NCBI GenBank assembly: GCA_003514455.1
Contig: DOQH01000049.1
Location: forward strand, 1 to 5,577
Origin: Candidatus Magasanikiibacteriota bacterium
GTDB taxonomy: Bacteria > Patescibacteriota > Patescibacteriia > Magasanikbacterales > UBA10003
Direction: 5' to 3'
DNA: 5,577 nucleotides
The notes under the pieces were generated by a model that was not told the DNA's origin, did no database searches, and worked only from the letters and a program-made list of their open reading frames with translations. Position numbers and translations under genes: made by a program. This document shows, piece after piece, positions 3,830-5,577 of the stretch (positions within the stretch are counted from its first letter, which is position 1; each line of letters opens with the position of its first letter).

Positions 3830-5577
3830 ATGCCCAGGAGGAAAAAATTAGCACAATCAAAACCGATTTTGATTTCATTTTTATCAGAGGAGACGCAATC
3901 GCCTCATGTTTTGAATTTGCGCGAGACCTTGGCCGAGCCGTTGGCCAAGGCAGCGGAGTGGCAGCCCAATGCTTTTGAACGGGTCTTAAGTCAACCACTA
4001 TCCTCATTTAAGTCGCCTGCAACGGAAGTTGAGGATATTTTGGAAGAAAAACCAGTGGTAGTTGAAGAAGGTTTATTTTTTTCTTCTGATGATGATGAAG
4101 AAGAAGAGACGGAAGTTAGCTCAGTCCATCGTTGGAAAATGCCTGATTTTAATTTTTCTTGGCCGCGGATTTCATTGTCCGCAATCAGTTGGCCTCAATT
4201 TCCGTGGATTTCTTGGCAAATTATGCAACCGGCTTTTGCTTTTAAACATGCCGGATTATATGGTTTTGTGCTATTTGCTTTGGTTCTCATCTTGCCATTG
4301 CCCGCTTTTTCAACTTATGCGTCTTTGAGAAAGACACAGAATCAGATTACTAAATTGGGTACAGAGGCCTTTGGCCATCTTGAAAAAGGCCAATCAGCTC
4401 TTTTGGCCAAAGACATTGTTGGGGCAACGAAAGATTTGCAAACCGCACTGGATCTTTTTTCCCAGACCCAAAAAGAATTAAAAGGAATCAATCCGGTTTT
4501 ACGCGCCGTTCTTTCCATTGTGCCTGGCGTGCGGCAAAAATATCTTAATGGCGAGCATTTGATGATGGCCGGAACCAATTTATCCGTAGCCGCCCTGCCG
4601 CTGATTCAAGCCGCTGATATATCGCCTGAAAAATCTTTGTCAGAACAGCTTGATGGTTTTGGAGCTGTTTTGGCTCAAGTCGCTCCGCGATTCAAAGCGG
4701 TAGTCAGTCATCTTGAACAAGTTGATGCCGGGGCATTGCCAAAAGCAGAGCAAGAGAAATTTTTATCAGTTCGCGAAAAGGTAAAATGGCTGGCGTCAGA
4801 TTTAGAGAAAATTCAGCCATTGTTAACCAATTTGTCCATAATTTTGGGCGGAGATGGCCCTAAACGGTATCTTTTAATTTTCCAAAATGATACGGAATTG
4901 CGGCCAACCGGCGGATTTATCGGTTCGTTTGCTTTGTTGGATGTGGACAAAGGAAAAATCAAGCGGTTGGATCTTCCGGGCGGCGGTTCTTATCAAATGC
5001 AAGGTGCTTTAAAAGCGGCAGTATTGCCGCCGCCGCCATTGCAGTTGCTTAAGGCGCGCTGGGAGTTTCAAGATGCCAATTGGTTTCCGGATTTTCCAAC
5101 CTCGGCCAAAAAAATAATGTGGTTTTATGAAAAAGGCGGTGGCCCGACCGTGGATGGCGTGTTGGCTTTTGACACGCGTCTGTTTGTTGATTTATTGAAA
5201 ATAACCGGGCCGATTGCAATGCCGGAGTATGATTTGACAGTTGATGAGAATAATTTTGTGGCAGTAACGCAAAAACAAGTGGAGATTGATTATGACAAAA
5301 CGGAAAATAAACCAAAACAGTTTTTAGCTGACTTGGCGCCAAAAGTAATTGAAAAACTTTTAACAAACACCAATGAATTTTTGCCGTTGCTTGGCGTTTT
5401 GAATCAAAATTTAAACGAGCGGCATTTGCAAATGTATTTTTCCAATCATGATTTGGAAAAATTTTCCATAGCCAGCGGCTGGGCCGGAGAATTAAAAGAT
5501 AATCCGCAAGGTGATTATTTGGCAGTGATCAATACGAACATTGCCGGCGGAAAGACCGATGGCGTAATTAAACAAAC
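3830..5577 (+). CDS. DUF4012 membrane-anchored protein, 3' end outside window
   Basis: 582 codons are visible and the frame is open to the right edge. Function is not established for DUF4012; members are common in Patescibacteria and Actinobacteria, often near polysaccharide genes, which fits the GT4 gene upstream. Residues 1-140 are a hydrophilic, probably cytosolic tail with an acidic cluster (DDDEEEETE, 87-95) and a Trp/Pro-rich stretch (FSWPRISLSAISWPQFPW, from 109). A single membrane helix lies at about 141-163 (AGLYGFVLFALVLILPLPAF). A helical region follows, then the family hallmark FQNDTELRPTGGFIGSF (351-367) with LDVDKGKIKRLD and DANWFPDFPTSAKKIMWFYE. The ATG is chosen because the earlier ATG at 3822 hits a stop after nine codons. 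No Shine-Dalgarno precedes it. Family call strong; role in the cell envelope inferred. Confidence 0.9.
   Translation, partial: MPRRKKLAQSKPILISFLSEETQSPHVLNLRETLAEPLAKAAEWQPNAFERVLSQPLSSFKSPATEVEDILEEKPVVVEEGLFFSSDDDEEEETEVSSVHRWKMPDFNFSWPRISLSAISWPQFPWISWQIMQPAFAFKHAGLYGFVLFALVLILPLPAFSTYASLRKTQNQITKLGTEAFGHLEKGQSALLAKDIVGATKDLQTALDLFSQTQKELKGINPVLRAVLSIVPGVRQKYLNGEHLMMAGTNLSVAALPLIQAADISPEKSLSEQLDGFGAVLAQVAPRFKAVVSHLEQVDAGALPKAEQEKFLSVREKVKWLASDLEKIQPLLTNLSIILGGDGPKRYLLIFQNDTELRPTGGFIGSFALLDVDKGKIKRLDLPGGGSYQMQGALKAAVLPPPPLQLLKARWEFQDANWFPDFPTSAKKIMWFYEKGGGPTVDGVLAFDTRLFVDLLKITGPIAMPEYDLTVDENNFVAVTQKQVEIDYDKTENKPKQFLADLAPKVIEKLLTNTNEFLPLLGVLNQNLNERHLQMYFSNHDLEKFSIASGWAGELKDNPQGDYLAVINTNIAGGKTDGVIKQ

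Noticed and set aside
3836..3841. AGGAGG, a perfect Shine-Dalgarno
   Set aside because: It lies within codons 3-4 (Arg-Arg) of the DUF4012 gene and no start codon follows at a usable distance; coincidence of arginine codons.
4062..4328. 88-codon plus-strand open frame, and minus-strand frames at 4342-4578 and 5049-5366
   Set aside because: Shadows of the DUF4012 gene in other frames.
1..5577. tRNA, rRNA, CRISPR array, insertion-sequence ends or attachment sites
   Set aside because: None seen: no regularly spaced repeats, no transposase or integrase, no recognisable tRNA cloverleaf, no terminal inverted repeats around the cassette.

Overview
This window holds a complete diversity-generating retroelement (DGR) between two housekeeping-type genes. 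The flanking genes are a family-4 glycosyltransferase cut by the left edge and a DUF4012 membrane protein cut by the right edge. That pairing, the target-protein style, and a compact DGR with a variable C-terminus built on LNLNW / YRFLVF motifs point to a candidate-phyla bacterium (Patescibacteria/CPR, Parcubacteria-like). This assignment rests on family knowledge and was not searched.

Layout. 2-1063 (+): GT4 glycosyltransferase carrying a REP-like palindrome inside its coding sequence. 1050-1078: near-consensus promoter (TTGACA, 17 bp, TATAAA). 1085-1258: leader with two hairpins and a 23-codon upstream ORF. 1259-1825 (+): DGR target gene, whose last third is the variable repeat (VR, 1690-1807). 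1835-1863: hairpin after the VR. 1890-1932: very strong terminator. 1933-2230: no convincing gene. 2231-2348: template repeat (TR), followed by a terminator-like hairpin at 2361-2391. 2357-2692 (-): avd-type accessory protein, antisense to its neighbours. 2781-3773 (+): DGR reverse transcriptase. 3830-end (+): DUF4012 protein behind an extended -10 promoter.

How it works together. VR and TR align without gaps over 118 bp with 14 mismatches, and all 14 lie at TR adenines (28 A in TR; none of the 90 non-A positions differ). This is the signature of adenine-specific mutagenic retrohoming: the RT with Avd copies TR RNA into error-prone cDNA that replaces the VR and rewrites surface residues of the target. 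All 14 changes are nonsynonymous and fall in 11 codons.

The most unusual point is a run of ten G at 2744-2753, in a segment that overlaps the 5' ends of both avd (-) and the RT frame (+). Avd family sequence (ELPII...) continues in frame upstream of its only available start (TTG 2692) but reaches no start codon. Removing a single G would join it to an ATG at 2789 and give a 143-aa protein. With ten G, the opposite strand instead gains an ATG/TTG-initiated N-terminal extension of the RT. The tract is either a phase-variable switch between accessory protein and RT or a homopolymer sequencing error; reads would decide.
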